A program made the translations under genes and the position numbers. Shown here one piece after another: positions 36,566-46,905 of a DNA stretch of 64,000 nt. The notes beneath the pieces were generated by a model that did no database searches, was not told where the DNA came from, and worked only from the letters and a program-made list of their open reading frames with translations. This DNA comes from an uncultured Woeseiaceae bacterium (GTDB lineage Bacteria; Pseudomonadota; Gammaproteobacteria; Steroidobacterales; Woeseiaceae), in NCBI GenBank assembly GCA_945788625.1, contig CALZMQ010000002.1:145031-209030 (forward strand), given 5' to 3'. Every line of letters begins with the position of its first letter. The first letter of the stretch is position 1.

Positions 36566-38133
36566 GGATCGGTATCGACGTCGGCGGAACGCACACGGAT
36601 GCCGTGTTGCTCGACGGCGATGCAGTGATCGCATCGACCAAAGCCCTGACATCGGCGGACGTGACGACAGGCATCCTGGACGCGCTCGAGACTATCCTGA
36701 CCGAACATCGCGGCATCGAAGACACGGTGGAAGCCGTCATGCTGGGGACGACGCAGTTCACGAACGCCGTCATCGAACGGCGCGAGCTCGCCGAGGTCGC
36801 AGCCGTGCGTATCGGCATTCCGTCCGGTACCGGCATTCCGCCCAAGATCGGCTGGCCAGACGACGTCGCCCGGAGTCTAGGTGACAACGTCTACATGATT
36901 CGCGGCGGCTACCTCTACGATGGCTGGGCACTCGCCGAACTGGACGACGCGGAGATGGATGCCGTCGTCGGGGACCTGAAGGCAAAAAAGGTCGACGCCG
37001 TCGCTATTTCGTCGGCGTTTTCGCCGATGAATCCCGAGCCGGAACAGATCCTCGCGAAGCGAATCCGGGCCGCGATGCCGAACACCCGGATCACGGAGTC
37101 ACACAAGATCGGCCGGTTAGGGATCCTCGAGCGCGAGAATGCGGCGCTGCTCAATGCGAGCCTGCTCGGATTTGCCGATCGAGTCGTCTCGTCGTTCGTC
37201 GACGCGATACGGCAGCGCGGCCTGACGTGCCGGTTTTTCGTCAGCCAGAACGACGGCACATTGATGGACGCCGAATTCGCGCGCCAGTTTCCGGCGCTGA
37301 CGTTTGCGTCGGGACCGACCAACTCGCTGCGCGGGGCGTGCAAACTCACCGGACTGGACGATGCAATCGTCGTCGATATCGGCGGCACAACCTCCGACAT
37401 CGGTATTCTCCAGGACGGCTTCCCGAGAGAGTCCAGCATCGTCATCGAAGTCGGGGGTGTGCGGACGAACTTCCGTATGCCGGACATACTCGCCCTCGGG
37501 CTCGGCGGTGGCAGCCTGGTAACCGAAGGCGGCGACAAGGTCGGTCCGCGATCGGTTGGGCATGCGCTGGTCGAGGAAGGCCTGGTATTTGGCGGCGACA
37601 CGCTGACCGCGACCGATATCGTCGTTGCGACGGGCAACGTCACGATTGGGGACTCATCGCGCGTCGCAGACCTGGATCGCGACCTGGTGTCGTCGGCTGT
37701 TCGGCAAATGACCGGCATGTTGAACGCAGGGATCGAAAAAATGAAGCCGAGCAGCGACCCGCTGCCCGTCGTGCTCGTCGGTGGCGGCGCCGTACTGGTC
37801 ACCGAGAAACTCGATGCCGCCTCGGAGATGCTCACCCCGGAGCATGCCGGCGTCGCCAATGCGATCGGCGCGGCCATCGCGCAGATCGGCGGCGAGACGG
37901 AGCGCATGGTGTCCTATGACAAGACGCCGCGAAAGCAAGCGATCGAAGAGGTAACCAGGGAAGCGACGAGCATCGCACTGGCCGCGGGCGCCGACTCGTC
38001 GACCATCCGCATGGCGGACATCGAGGAGACCAGTATCTCCTACATGGCGGGCAATACGACGCGGCTGCGCGTGAAGGTCGTCGGCGATATCGGGAGTATC
38101 GGGGGAACCACTGCAGGGGAGGATGTCGCGTGA
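36559..38133 (+). CDS. Hydantoinase/oxoprolinase A-like ATPase (HyuA family)
   Basis: 524 residues. An actin-like ATPase fold is shown by GIDVGGTHTDAVLLDG (5-20) and VVDIGGTTSDIGIL (271-284), plus GLGGGSLV (about 314-321). Members (HyuA, acetone carboxylase, oxoprolinase) use ATP to open cyclic amides or activate substrates. The usual HyuB partner is absent; instead a DUF917 protein follows with a 4-bp GTGA overlap. This HyuA-DUF917 pairing is recurrent but biochemically undefined. Confidence 0.9.
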   Translation: MLRIGIDVGGTHTDAVLLDGDAVIASTKALTSADVTTGILDALETILTEHRGIEDTVEAVMLGTTQFTNAVIERRELAEVAAVRIGIPSGTGIPPKIGWPDDVARSLGDNVYMIRGGYLYDGWALAELDDAEMDAVVGDLKAKKVDAVAISSAFSPMNPEPEQILAKRIRAAMPNTRITESHKIGRLGILERENAALLNASLLGFADRVVSSFVDAIRQRGLTCRFFVSQNDGTLMDAEFARQFPALTFASGPTNSLRGACKLTGLDDAIVVDIGGTTSDIGILQDGFPRESSIVIEVGGVRTNFRMPDILALGLGGGSLVTEGGDKVGPRSVGHALVEEGLVFGGDTLTATDIVVATGNVTIGDSSRVADLDRDLVSSAVRQMTGMLNAGIEKMKPSSDPLPVVLVGGGAVLVTEKLDAASEMLTPEHAGVANAIGAAIAQIGGETERMVSYDKTPRKQAIEEVTREATSIALAAGADSSTIRMADIEETSISYMAGNTTRLRVKVVGDIGSIGGTTAGEDVA

Positions 38134-39245
38134 AACTCACGGCTGACGATCTGCAGGACCTGTCATCTGGCGCGGTATTCCTGGCGACCGGGGGTGGCGG
38201 TGATCCCTACGTATCCTTCCTGGCAACGCGGAAGGTCCTCGAAGAGCACGGCCCCGTCGATCTGATCTCTGTCGACGAACTCGATGACGATGCGTACATC
38301 GTCGCGATCGGCGGTGTCGGCGCACCCACCGTAAGCCTCGAATTGTTGCCATCCGTGGACGACGCATCGATTGCGCTGGCCGAATTCGAAAGGCATGTCG
38401 GGCGCAAAGTCGACGCCGTCGTATCGTTCGAAATCGGCGGCGGCAACTCATTGGTGCCGATCATGGCCGCGGCGAGCCGGGGTATCCCTGTGGTCAATGG
38501 CGATGGCATGGGACGAGCGTTGCCCGAAGCGCAGATGATGACGTTTCCAATTGCAGGCGTGGCGCCGACACCGGCAATCGGTATCGATTACGCAGGCAAC
38601 GTCGTGACGTTTTCGACCGACTCGACGGGGACCTACGAGCGGCACGTTCGCGCCATGGCGCAGGCGATGGGAGGCATGATCACAACGGCCGAACATCCCA
38701 TGACGGGCAAGCAGCTCAAGTCGTCGGTGGTTCCCGATACGATCAGTTTCTCGATCGAGATCGGGCGAATACTGCGCGAGTATCGAGGCAGCGCGCACCG
38801 GATATTCGATCCGTTGAGCGCGGCGTTCGCCAATTCGCTTTACGGCGACCTTTTTCATATCTACACGGGAAAGGTGGTGGATTATTCCAGCTCGATCATC
38901 GGTGGATACGATATTGGTGAAGCATCGATCGAATCGTTCGATAACGGTGAGCCGCCATTGCGATTGAACATCAAGAACGAATTCCTCGTCGCCCGAATCG
39001 GCGATCAGGTCGTCGCGTCCGTTCCTGACCTGATAACGGTTCTCGACTACGAGACGTCGACGCCGATCAATGCCGAGCGACTCCGCTACGGGCAGCGTGT
39101 CACCGTTTTCGGGGTTGGGTGCCCGGACTATTATCGAACCGACAGGGCACTGGACGTCGTCGCCCCGCGGTGCTTCGGGTTCGATTTCGAGTTCGTTCCG
39201 GTCGAAGACCTGCAGGAACACCATCAGTCCCTGGCCGGAACCTGA
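38130..39245 (+). CDS. DUF917-family protein (hydantoinase-associated)
   Basis: 371 residues from a GTG overlapping the HyuA-like stop. DUF917 landmarks: SSGAVFLATGGGGDPY (about 12-27), VVSFEIGGGNSLVP (104-117) and VNGDGMGRALPEAQMMTF (131-148). The family is nearly always encoded beside HyuA-like proteins; its reaction is not established, but the conserved glycine-rich and acidic residues suggest an enzyme subunit. It ends the permease/HyuA/DUF917 operon. Confidence 0.9.
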   Translation: MKLTADDLQDLSSGAVFLATGGGGDPYVSFLATRKVLEEHGPVDLISVDELDDDAYIVAIGGVGAPTVSLELLPSVDDASIALAEFERHVGRKVDAVVSFEIGGGNSLVPIMAAASRGIPVVNGDGMGRALPEAQMMTFPIAGVAPTPAIGIDYAGNVVTFSTDSTGTYERHVRAMAQAMGGMITTAEHPMTGKQLKSSVVPDTISFSIEIGRILREYRGSAHRIFDPLSAAFANSLYGDLFHIYTGKVVDYSSSIIGGYDIGEASIESFDNGEPPLRLNIKNEFLVARIGDQVVASVPDLITVLDYETSTPINAERLRYGQRVTVFGVGCPDYYRTDRALDVVAPRCFGFDFEFVPVEDLQEHHQSLAGT

Positions 39246-39427
39246 TCAGGGCAAGAGCGTGGATGCGCGGGTGCGCCGCTTTTAACAGGAGTCCAACACC
39301 GGGTTCCTCGGTGGCCAGCACTTCAGCGAATTTGGACTATATTTACCTTATAAGTTGTTTCCGATTTCCATTAGCGATCAGTGGTCCTGCCAGGGACCGC
39401 ATGATCGCCAATCGACAGGAGAGCGAC

Positions 39428-42043
39428 ATGAACACGAGAGCGATCCGATTCCGCGTGTCTGATTCAGGCGTACCCGCATACGACGCGCACCCTTGGCCCG
39501 TCTGGCTTGGCCGCATACTCTGCATCGCCATTCTGGTTGCCGCGATACCCGGGCCCGTGTTCGCAAAGATGCTCGAGGAGCCGAGAAGCTTCTCGTTGCC
39601 GGACAAAGCACTGGACCAGGTGGATCGCCGGACCCTGAAGGCGATCGACCCCAAACAGCTTCGAGCTGAGGACCGTGCCCGCAGCAAGGACCAGATCCGC
39701 CCGGGGCCGGATCGCTTCGCCGTCGCCGAGGAGGTCGGTTTCGATACGCGCAGTGCCGGTACCTGGATGGCTTTACCCGATGGCCGTCTATGGCGCCTGC
39801 GCATTCATACGCCCGGCGCGCTCAGCCATAACATCGCCTTCACTCGCTTCGACCTGTCCAAAGGGGCCAAACTCTGGATCTACAATCCGGAGGGCGAACA
39901 CGTTGAAGGGCCTTTTACCTCCGAGCACCGCGACCAGAAAGGCCAATTATGGACGCCCGTCATCGTTGGTGACGAGATCGTGATCGAGTTGTTCGTGCCC
40001 GCCGAGACATCCAAGGCCTTCCTGCGAATCGGCCAGGTGAACAAGGGCTACCACGCTTTCGGCCACTCACATGGCGCCTGCAACAACGACGTCATATGTC
40101 CCGAAGGCAACCCGTGGCGCGACGAGATCGCCTCCGTAGCGCTCTACTCCATTGGCGGCACGGGTACATGCAGCGGCCAATTGATGAACAATACCGCCGT
40201 TGACTTTACGCCGTACTTTCTGAGCGCCGACCATTGCGGCGTTAACTCCACCAACGACAATACGTTGGTGTTTTACTGGAATTACGACGCCGTGAACTGC
40301 GGCGACCAGGACGCCAACCTCGCGCTGGCCGACACCCAGACCGGTGCAACTTTTCGCGCCTCGAGTGCGCCCAGTGATTTTGTCCTGGTGGAACTGAATG
40401 CCGCCCCCGCGGCAGCGAACGCGTTCTTTTCGGGTTGGGACGCGACCGGCGCCGCGCCGGCGTCAACAGTCGGGATTCACCATCCGAGTGGCCACGTAAA
40501 GTCGATCTCCTTCAACACCAACGCGGTTACGAGCACGGACTATTTCTCGAACACCGTAAATGCGGCGTCGAACCACTGGCGAGTCGATGACTGGGAGGAT
40601 GGCACGACGGAACCGGGGTCTTCCGGCTCGTGTCTCTGGGACGCGGCCACGCAGCTATGTATCGGTCAGCTACATGGCGGCCTTGCGTCCTGCGCATCGA
40701 TCACGCCTGACTGGTATGGCAAGTTGAGTGTGAGCTGGACTGGCGGCGGTACGAATGCCACGCGCCTGAGTAACTGGCTCGATCCGGTCCCGACTGGCGC
40801 AATGACGCTTAACGGCGACCCGCACATCACGACAGTCGATGGCACTCATTACGACTTTCAGGGAGCAGGCGAATACGTGGTGCTGCGCGACAAAGACGCG
40901 GGCGAGGTCCAGGCACGAATGGCGCCCATCGCGACGACCTTTAATCCCGGACCGAATCCATATCACGGTCTCGCGACCTGCGTGAGCCTCAACACGGCCG
41001 TGGCAGCACGCGTCGGCGAACGCCGTGTCACGTACCAGCCCAATCTCAGCGGCGTGCCGGATCCCAGCGGTCTGCAACTGCGTATCGATGGTGATCTGGC
41101 GACGCTGGGGCCTGGCGGCATCGACCTCGGCAACGGCGGGCGCATCACCCAGACTTCGGCGCCCGGCGGCATCGAGATCGCGTTCCCCGACAAGTACCTG
41201 CTGCAGGTGACACCCGGCTGGTGGTCATCCCAACAAAAGTGGTACCTGAATATCGGTGTGGTCCCCGCGCCGTCGACTCCCTCGGTCTCTGGCGCTTCGC
41301 CGGGCGATCCGCCGCTTGTCGGTGGCATCGGCGGTCCAATCGCACCGCGCAGCTGGCTTCCGGTCCTGCCGGACGGTTCCTCGATGGGGCCAATGCCTTC
41401 CGCACTGACCGATCGCTATGTCGACCTGTACGAAAAATTCGGCAAAGCGTGGCGTGTGACCGATTCGTCGAGCCTGTTCGACTATGCGCCGGGCACTTCG
41501 ACCAGTTCGTTCACGCTCGCATCCTGGCCGAAGCAGCAACCACCCTGTGACCTCCCGGCCACGATACCCGTCGAGCCGACGACCCTGGCGATCGCGCAAG
41601 AGGCTTGTGCGGCGATTCGGGACAACAATATGCGCGCCAACTGCGTATTTGACGTGCGGGTCACGGGCGAACTCGGTTTTGCCAATACCTACGTACTCAC
41701 CGAGAACCTGACCACGCCGGACGAGGGCCGCAGGCCGCCGCATTTCGAATGCTACAGCGTCGACAAGGCGACCCCGCAACTCAGGAAGAAAGTTGTAACG
41801 CTCGAGGATCAGTTTGACCTGGTCAAGACGCGCCTGGGCAAAGTCACGAAGATCTGCACGCCCGTCAGCAAGAACGGCGAGGGCATCCCGGACAAGGATA
41901 CGCACCTTGTCTGCTACCAGATTCTGGATCGGCACGACCCGAGGCAAGCCGTCGTGACGAACAACCAGTTCGGTACTACAAAGATGTACGTGCGGGAGTC
42001 GCAGGAACTCTGCTTGCCGTCCGTAAAGAGGGAGCTGGACTGA
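39428..42043 (+). CDS. Secreted trypsin-like (lysyl endopeptidase-type) protease with VWD and DUF7450-like domains
   Basis: 871 residues from the ATG at 39428 (GGAGAG 5 nt upstream); the open frame goes back to 39119 but those codons overlap the DUF917 gene. Signal segment about 27-47. The pro-region is followed by a PA-clan domain with H269 (LSADHCG), D317 (SDFVLVEL) and S399 (PGSSGSCLWD), and many cysteines, as in Achromobacter protease I. Residues about 461-720 form a von Willebrand type D-like domain opening LNGDPHITTVDGTHYDFQG and closing near CVFDVRVTG. The last 110 residues (VVTLEDQFDLVKTRLGKV, KNGEGIPDKDTHLVCYQI) match a DUF7450-like tail. It is a third secreted protease in this window. 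Confidence 0.88.
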   Translation: MNTRAIRFRVSDSGVPAYDAHPWPVWLGRILCIAILVAAIPGPVFAKMLEEPRSFSLPDKALDQVDRRTLKAIDPKQLRAEDRARSKDQIRPGPDRFAVAEEVGFDTRSAGTWMALPDGRLWRLRIHTPGALSHNIAFTRFDLSKGAKLWIYNPEGEHVEGPFTSEHRDQKGQLWTPVIVGDEIVIELFVPAETSKAFLRIGQVNKGYHAFGHSHGACNNDVICPEGNPWRDEIASVALYSIGGTGTCSGQLMNNTAVDFTPYFLSADHCGVNSTNDNTLVFYWNYDAVNCGDQDANLALADTQTGATFRASSAPSDFVLVELNAAPAAANAFFSGWDATGAAPASTVGIHHPSGHVKSISFNTNAVTSTDYFSNTVNAASNHWRVDDWEDGTTEPGSSGSCLWDAATQLCIGQLHGGLASCASITPDWYGKLSVSWTGGGTNATRLSNWLDPVPTGAMTLNGDPHITTVDGTHYDFQGAGEYVVLRDKDAGEVQARMAPIATTFNPGPNPYHGLATCVSLNTAVAARVGERRVTYQPNLSGVPDPSGLQLRIDGDLATLGPGGIDLGNGGRITQTSAPGGIEIAFPDKYLLQVTPGWWSSQQKWYLNIGVVPAPSTPSVSGASPGDPPLVGGIGGPIAPRSWLPVLPDGSSMGPMPSALTDRYVDLYEKFGKAWRVTDSSSLFDYAPGTSTSSFTLASWPKQQPPCDLPATIPVEPTTLAIAQEACAAIRDNNMRANCVFDVRVTGELGFANTYVLTENLTTPDEGRRPPHFECYSVDKATPQLRKKVVTLEDQFDLVKTRLGKVTKICTPVSKNGEGIPDKDTHLVCYQILDRHDPRQAVVTNNQFGTTKMYVRESQELCLPSVKRELD

Positions 42044-42333
42044 CGACAGAGAAGGGCGGCTGAAAAATGCCCCGAGCGTCGAGCGGTCCAGCGGGGCGCG
42101 ACGCTCGAGAATGCTGTATGGATAGCGTCAGGCGGTCGTCCGGGTGGCGACCGCCGACCTCAGCTACTCAGCCGTGGCGGAAAATAATGTTACGGCCTTA
42201 GAGTTCGCGAAACCGGCCTCAGTACATCCCCGAATTGATACCGATGTCCGAAGACGGCAAGCATGTAGTCTGCGGCGCAGACGCTTTGCCTGAGGCTGCA
42301 GCGTGCATTTGCCCAACGGGGGACCTGTAAACC
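42044..42333. other. Non-coding region with two hairpins before the RND operon
   Basis: Just after the protease come two inverted repeats: CGAGCGTCG (42073-42081) with CGACGCTCG (42099-42107), and GGCGGTCG (42131-42138) with CGACCGCC (42148-42155). Neither is followed by a T-tract. The second copy of the AGTACATCCCCGA motif follows at 42221. The rest should hold the efflux operon promoter; I see no clear boxes. Confidence 0.55.
42221..42233 (+). repeat. Dispersed 13-nt motif, copy 2
   Basis: AGTACATCCCCGA, identical to 6396-6408, with partly similar flanks. It lies about 100 bp before the efflux adaptor gene. Confidence 0.45.
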
Positions 42334-43110
42334 ATGATCAAATCCGCTACTGGCAGCATTCTGATTCTGATCTGCGGTATTGCCATCGCCCAGCAACCGG
42401 TCAACCTGCCCCCACCGACATCCACCGGTGTGGTCGTTCCGGACCGGACTGTCACGCTTGCCGCCAAAATCGTCGGCCGTGTCGTCGCGGTCAACGTCGA
42501 TGAAGGCGATCGGGTCGAGATGGGCGATGTTTTGGTCGATATTGGCGATGCGGAGCTCCGCGCCAATCTTTCCGCCGCCAAGGCGCGATTGCGTATGGAA
42601 GAGCTAAACCGGGCACACCAGGAGAAGTTGGCGGAGCGTGTGCGTAGCCTGCGGGAGCAGGGTACCGTGTCAGCTGAGAATCTCGACGACGCGAATTTCA
42701 AGGTTGCGGCAGCCGAGCAGGCCGCGGCGAGCGCCCGAGCAGAAGTTTCGCGAGCCGGGGCAATGCTCGACGAAACCAAGATTCGGGCGCCTTTCGACGG
42801 CGTGATCATACGCAAGGACATCGAGACAGGTGACGTAACTTCTCCGGGCGAGCCACTACTGATCCTCGAGGATCATGCAGTATTACGGTTTCGAACGAAT
42901 GTGAAGGAGCAGGATATCCCGCGTATCGAGAAAGGTCAGATAATTACCGTAACGATCGACGCTCTGGACGACCTGGCATTGGACGCCACGATTTACAAGA
43001 TTATCCCGTCCGGTGACCTGTCGACACATGAATTCCTGGTCGAGGCTACGCTTCCGGCGCAGGACAGACTGTACCCCGGCATGTTCGGCAAAGCGGAATT
43101 CACTCGCTAG
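42334..43110 (+). CDS. RND efflux periplasmic adaptor (HlyD/MFP family)
   Basis: 258 residues, short for the family. Signal peptide about 1-19; biotinyl-lipoyl halves VGRVVAVNVDEGDRVEMGDVL (about 48-68) and IRAPFDGVIIRKDIETGDVT; a coiled-coil hairpin between them (RMEELNRAHQEKLAERV); and a beta-barrel domain at the end. The far membrane-proximal domain is short or missing. It links the inner-membrane pump encoded next (12-bp gap) to an outer-membrane channel that is not encoded here. Confidence 0.9.
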   Translation: MIKSATGSILILICGIAIAQQPVNLPPPTSTGVVVPDRTVTLAAKIVGRVVAVNVDEGDRVEMGDVLVDIGDAELRANLSAAKARLRMEELNRAHQEKLAERVRSLREQGTVSAENLDDANFKVAAAEQAAASARAEVSRAGAMLDETKIRAPFDGVIIRKDIETGDVTSPGEPLLILEDHAVLRFRTNVKEQDIPRIEKGQIITVTIDALDDLALDATIYKIIPSGDLSTHEFLVEATLPAQDRLYPGMFGKAEFTR

Positions 43111-43122
43111 GTCCTGAGACCA

Positions 43123-46100
43123 ATGAAAAATGCCATCCGGTTTTTCGCGAATCAGCCCACGCTGGCATATGTATTCACGTTTCTGATCATCTTCATGGGC
43201 GTTAGCTCAGTCAGCGTCATTCAACGCGACAACTTTCCGAGCGTCGACATGCTCGAGATGACGGTCGCGACGCGTTATCCCGGCGCTTCGCCCGAAGATG
43301 TCGAACTCAACGTAACGAATGAAATCGAAGATGAGCTCAAGGAAGTCGACGGCATCGACAGGTATACGTCGTTCTCGATGGAGAATATTTCCATCGTGCA
43401 CATCTGGATCGATCGTGAGATGCGCGACAAGAACAAGGTCAAGACGGACATTCGCGACGCGGTCTCGCGAGTGTCCGCCCTGCCCATCGAGGTCGATGAG
43501 GACCCCGTGGTCGAGGAAATCACGACGTCCGCTTCCATTCCCGTTATCGAGGTAGGGCTGACCGGCGACGTTCCTTATTCGCTACTACGCACCGTTGCAC
43601 GACGGGCGGAGAAGGCATTGCTCGCCTTGCCGGGCGTACGCAGCGTCAACAAGTATGGTTACCTCGACCGCGAAATAAAGGTCGAGATTTCGAATGACGC
43701 GCTCGAGCGCTACCAGGTCTCGCCACACGAGATCGTCAATGCGATTCAGAATCGCAATATTCGCGCGACCGGCGGCTCGTTCGAGTCCTATACCAGCGAG
43801 AAGAATATCGTGACGCTAGCCGAGTTCACGGACCCAATGGAAGCTGCGGATGTCATCGTGCGCTTCACCGAGGGCGGATCGACGGTTCGCGTCAGGGATC
43901 TGGCGCTGTTGCGGGACGACTTTGAGCCCGCCAAGGTGCTGTCACGTATGAATGGCACGCCGGCGATTTCATTCGAGGTGTTCAAGAAAGAGTCCTCGGA
44001 CATTATTCGTACCGTTAACGCCGTCAAGCAACTCGTTGCGGATAGCCAGGACCAGTTGCCGGAGGGGATCAGTATCGAGTACTCCAACGACAAGTCGCGT
44101 CTCGTGAAGAATCGCCTGAATGTTGTGGTCTCGAACGGTCTCATTGGCCTGGGCCTGGTGATACTGATGCTGTCAGTATTCCTCAATTGGCATTCGGCGT
44201 TCTGGGTAGCTCTGAGCATCCCCGTCGTGCTGCTCGGCACATTGTTCCTGCTGCCGATATTCGGTGCGTTTCTGGACACCATCGCGATGGGCGCGATGAT
44301 CCTCATCATCGGTATCGTCGTCGACGACGGTATCGTGGTTGCCGAAAATATCTGGCGAAGTCGAGAGCTGGGCATGGCGCCACTCGAAGCGGCGGTCGAA
44401 GGTGCCGCGTCCGTTGCGAAACCGGTCATTACGACCGTCGTGACGACGGCACTGGCGTTTACCCCGATGTTCTTCATGACGGGAATGCTGGGCGACTTCA
44501 TCTACGTGATACCGCTCGTCGTCGTTCTCGCTTTATCGATCTCGCTACTGGACACGCTGTTTATCATGCCCGCGCACCTGATTTCGGGTGCACACGGCGG
44601 GCGAGCAGTAGAGAGACCTGCACAAGACCGTTGGTTTGTGCGCTTTCGCGAGTTCTTCCGCGTGATCTTGCAGAAGCTCTTGCCCGCGCGTTACGCCGTC
44701 ATCGCCGTGTTTATGGGGCTGATGATTGCGGCATTTTTGTACGCAGCCAAGTTCATGGATTTCGTGCTGTTTCCGACGCAGTCTGCCGACGAGTTCTACG
44801 TATTGGCTGAGTTGCCCAGCGGCTCGTCTCTGCAACATACGGAGGAGAAGATCCAGGAAGTGGAGGCCCTTATCGCAGCGTTGCCCGGGAAGGAACTGGC
44901 CTCGTACACGACGCGTATTGGCACTCATGGCTGGTATAACCTGGGTGAGAACGAGAACTGGGCGCTGATGGGTGTCTATCTGACAGCGTTCGCGAAGCGT
45001 GACCGGAACGCCGATCAAATCGTCGACTCGCTCCGAGCGCAAACCGGCGAACTCGACGGCTTCGAAAACTTCACTTATATAATCGACAGTGGTGGACCAC
45101 CGATTGGTCGGCCCGTGCAACTGCGAATTGTCGGCAGCGACGACCAGCAACGCCGCTCGCTCGCAGATACTGTCGTTGCGGAGCTCGATAAGGTTGACGG
45201 CGTCAGCGACATCGAGCGCGACGATAAGTCGGGCAAGGAGCAGATCGTCGTCGATCTTGATTACATCCGCCTCGCAGAACAAGGCCTGAGCGTCGCCGAC
45301 GTGGCCAAGAACCTGCGCCTGGCGTATGACGGTGAGATTGTCACATCGGTTCGCTATGGTGATGAAGACGTCGACTTTCGCGTCATCCTCGAAGAGGCGG
45401 CACGAGGCTCGGCCGAGGTTTTAGGCAATCTTGTCATCCCCAATCGTGCTGGTCGTTTCGTTAAGTTGCAGGAAGTCGCGGACTTCCGCCTGGACGCTGG
45501 GCCGTCCAACTTCTATCACTACGACAACGAGCGCACGATCACGGTCACGGCAAATATCGACAAGGAAAAGACGACTTCGCTGCTCGCGACCACCGCAGTC
45601 CTCAGTCCAACTGGCCAGGCATGCGCATCATCGCCGGGGGAGAAGCGGAGGAAACGCAGGAGTCGATGGGTAGTCTCGTCATCGCGTTTGCGATTGCAGC
45701 CGTCGGCATCTATCTCGTGCTGTTGCTTTTGTTCAACTCGCTCACTCAACCGCTGGTCGTCATGTTCGCTGTGCCATTCGGGCTGATCGGCGTAATATTC
45801 GCGTTCGCTATCCACGGCGAGGCAATTGGGTTTCTCGCTATGCTGGGTGTTATAGGACTGGTCGGTATCGTCGTCAACGACTCACTGATACTGGTCAATC
45901 TCGTGAACCGGATGCGCGAGATGGATCCGGAAGTCTCTGCAAGATCGGCCGTCGTGCAGGCGACGAAACACCGCTTGCGACCGATCTTGCTGACGTCCGT
46001 AACGACGGTGGCCGGGCTACTACCGATGGCCTACGGCGTTGGCGGATCGGACCCTTTCTCCGCGCCAATGGCTCTCGCGATGGGCTACGGAATCCTGTTC

Positions 46101-46220
46101 GCAACGCCGCTAACGCTGATCTTGCTACCTTGCCTGCTGCTCGTGCAGGACGATGTGCGGACGCTCGCCTGCAAGGCGATACGCAAAGTGTCACGTGAGC
46201 CGATACGCAAGGCCCCGTAA
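43123..46220 (+). pseudogene. RND-family efflux pump, interrupted by a frameshift
   Basis: Frame 1 (43123-45786) encodes an RND pump up to KEKTTSLLATTAVL and then runs into unrelated sequence. The true C-terminal part resumes in another frame from about 45600 (NWPGMRIIAGGEAEETQES) to the stop at 46220. Joining them with one added base gives about 1032 residues, the normal RND length. Pump features are otherwise intact: porter domains, IVVDDGIVVAENI in the proton-relay helix, and twelve membrane segments. The missing base lies within about 45590-45610. This may be a sequencing error or a recently broken gene; no homopolymer explains it. The operon adaptor is intact. Confidence 0.85.
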
Positions 46221-46402
46221 GCTCGCGCCCATCAATCTGGCATCGACACGAGGGTCTGGCGGCTGTGTTCACGACTTCAAAACCCCCGCGCTAGGGGAAA
46301 TCCCGAATTGCGCGCGCCGAAAACGAGGCGCGAGAATACACAAGCGGTTGTATCGGACCGGTGATTGGCACTCGGCCGGTGCAGCCGGCTTGGAGGGGCA
46401 TC

Positions 46403-46819
46403 ATGCAATCACTGAAGCTCACCTACGATGGCGATCAACACGCCACCGGGTCAAAAGAGCCACATCACAACGTCGTGGCCATCGATTGTCCAATTACCGC
46501 CAGGGGCGACGAGTTCTCACCGGGACACCTGCTCGGCATCAGTGTTGCCGGCTGCATGCTCTTGTCGATGGGCGCCGTGGCCCAACGGGATAAGCTGGAT
46601 CTCAGCGGCACAGTCGTCGATATCGAGCTGACCGAGACGAGCGAGCCGTATCCGCACGTTGACACCATTACTCTGGTATTTCGCGTACCGCTGGATTTCG
46701 CGTTTACGGATCGGCTGAAAATGGAACGGGCGACGGACCTCTGCCCGATCAAGCACAGCTTTGGAGAAGACACAACCGTCACGGCAACTTTCAACTACGG
46801 CGTAGCCATGGCAGCCTGA
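46403..46819 (+). CDS. OsmC/Ohr-family protein
   Basis: 138 residues from the ATG at 46403, with GGAGGGG 5 nt upstream; the frame extends back to 46361. The OsmC fold is shown by FSPGHLLGISVAGCMLLSMG (about 37-56) and the second conserved cysteine in ATDLCPIKHSF. OsmC/Ohr proteins reduce organic hydroperoxides with this cysteine pair. The catalytic arginine cannot be assigned with certainty, and some YhfA-like members have other roles. It stands alone between the efflux operon and a small membrane gene. Confidence 0.85.
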   Translation: MQSLKLTYDGDQHATGSKEPHHNVVAIDCPITARGDEFSPGHLLGISVAGCMLLSMGAVAQRDKLDLSGTVVDIELTETSEPYPHVDTITLVFRVPLDFAFTDRLKMERATDLCPIKHSFGEDTTVTATFNYGVAMAA

Positions 46820-46905
46820 GCCAGCCGCCGGGGAGCGTTACGATGGCAGCGTTTAAATTCTGGCTGGGGAAGCATCACCGCGGAACTTTTTAACGGGAAA
46901 GAGAA

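Noticed and set aside
42219..42821. 200-codon minus-strand frame ending at the AGTACATCCCCGA motif
   Set aside because: It is antisense to the efflux adaptor gene and has no domain; the motif is better viewed as non-coding.
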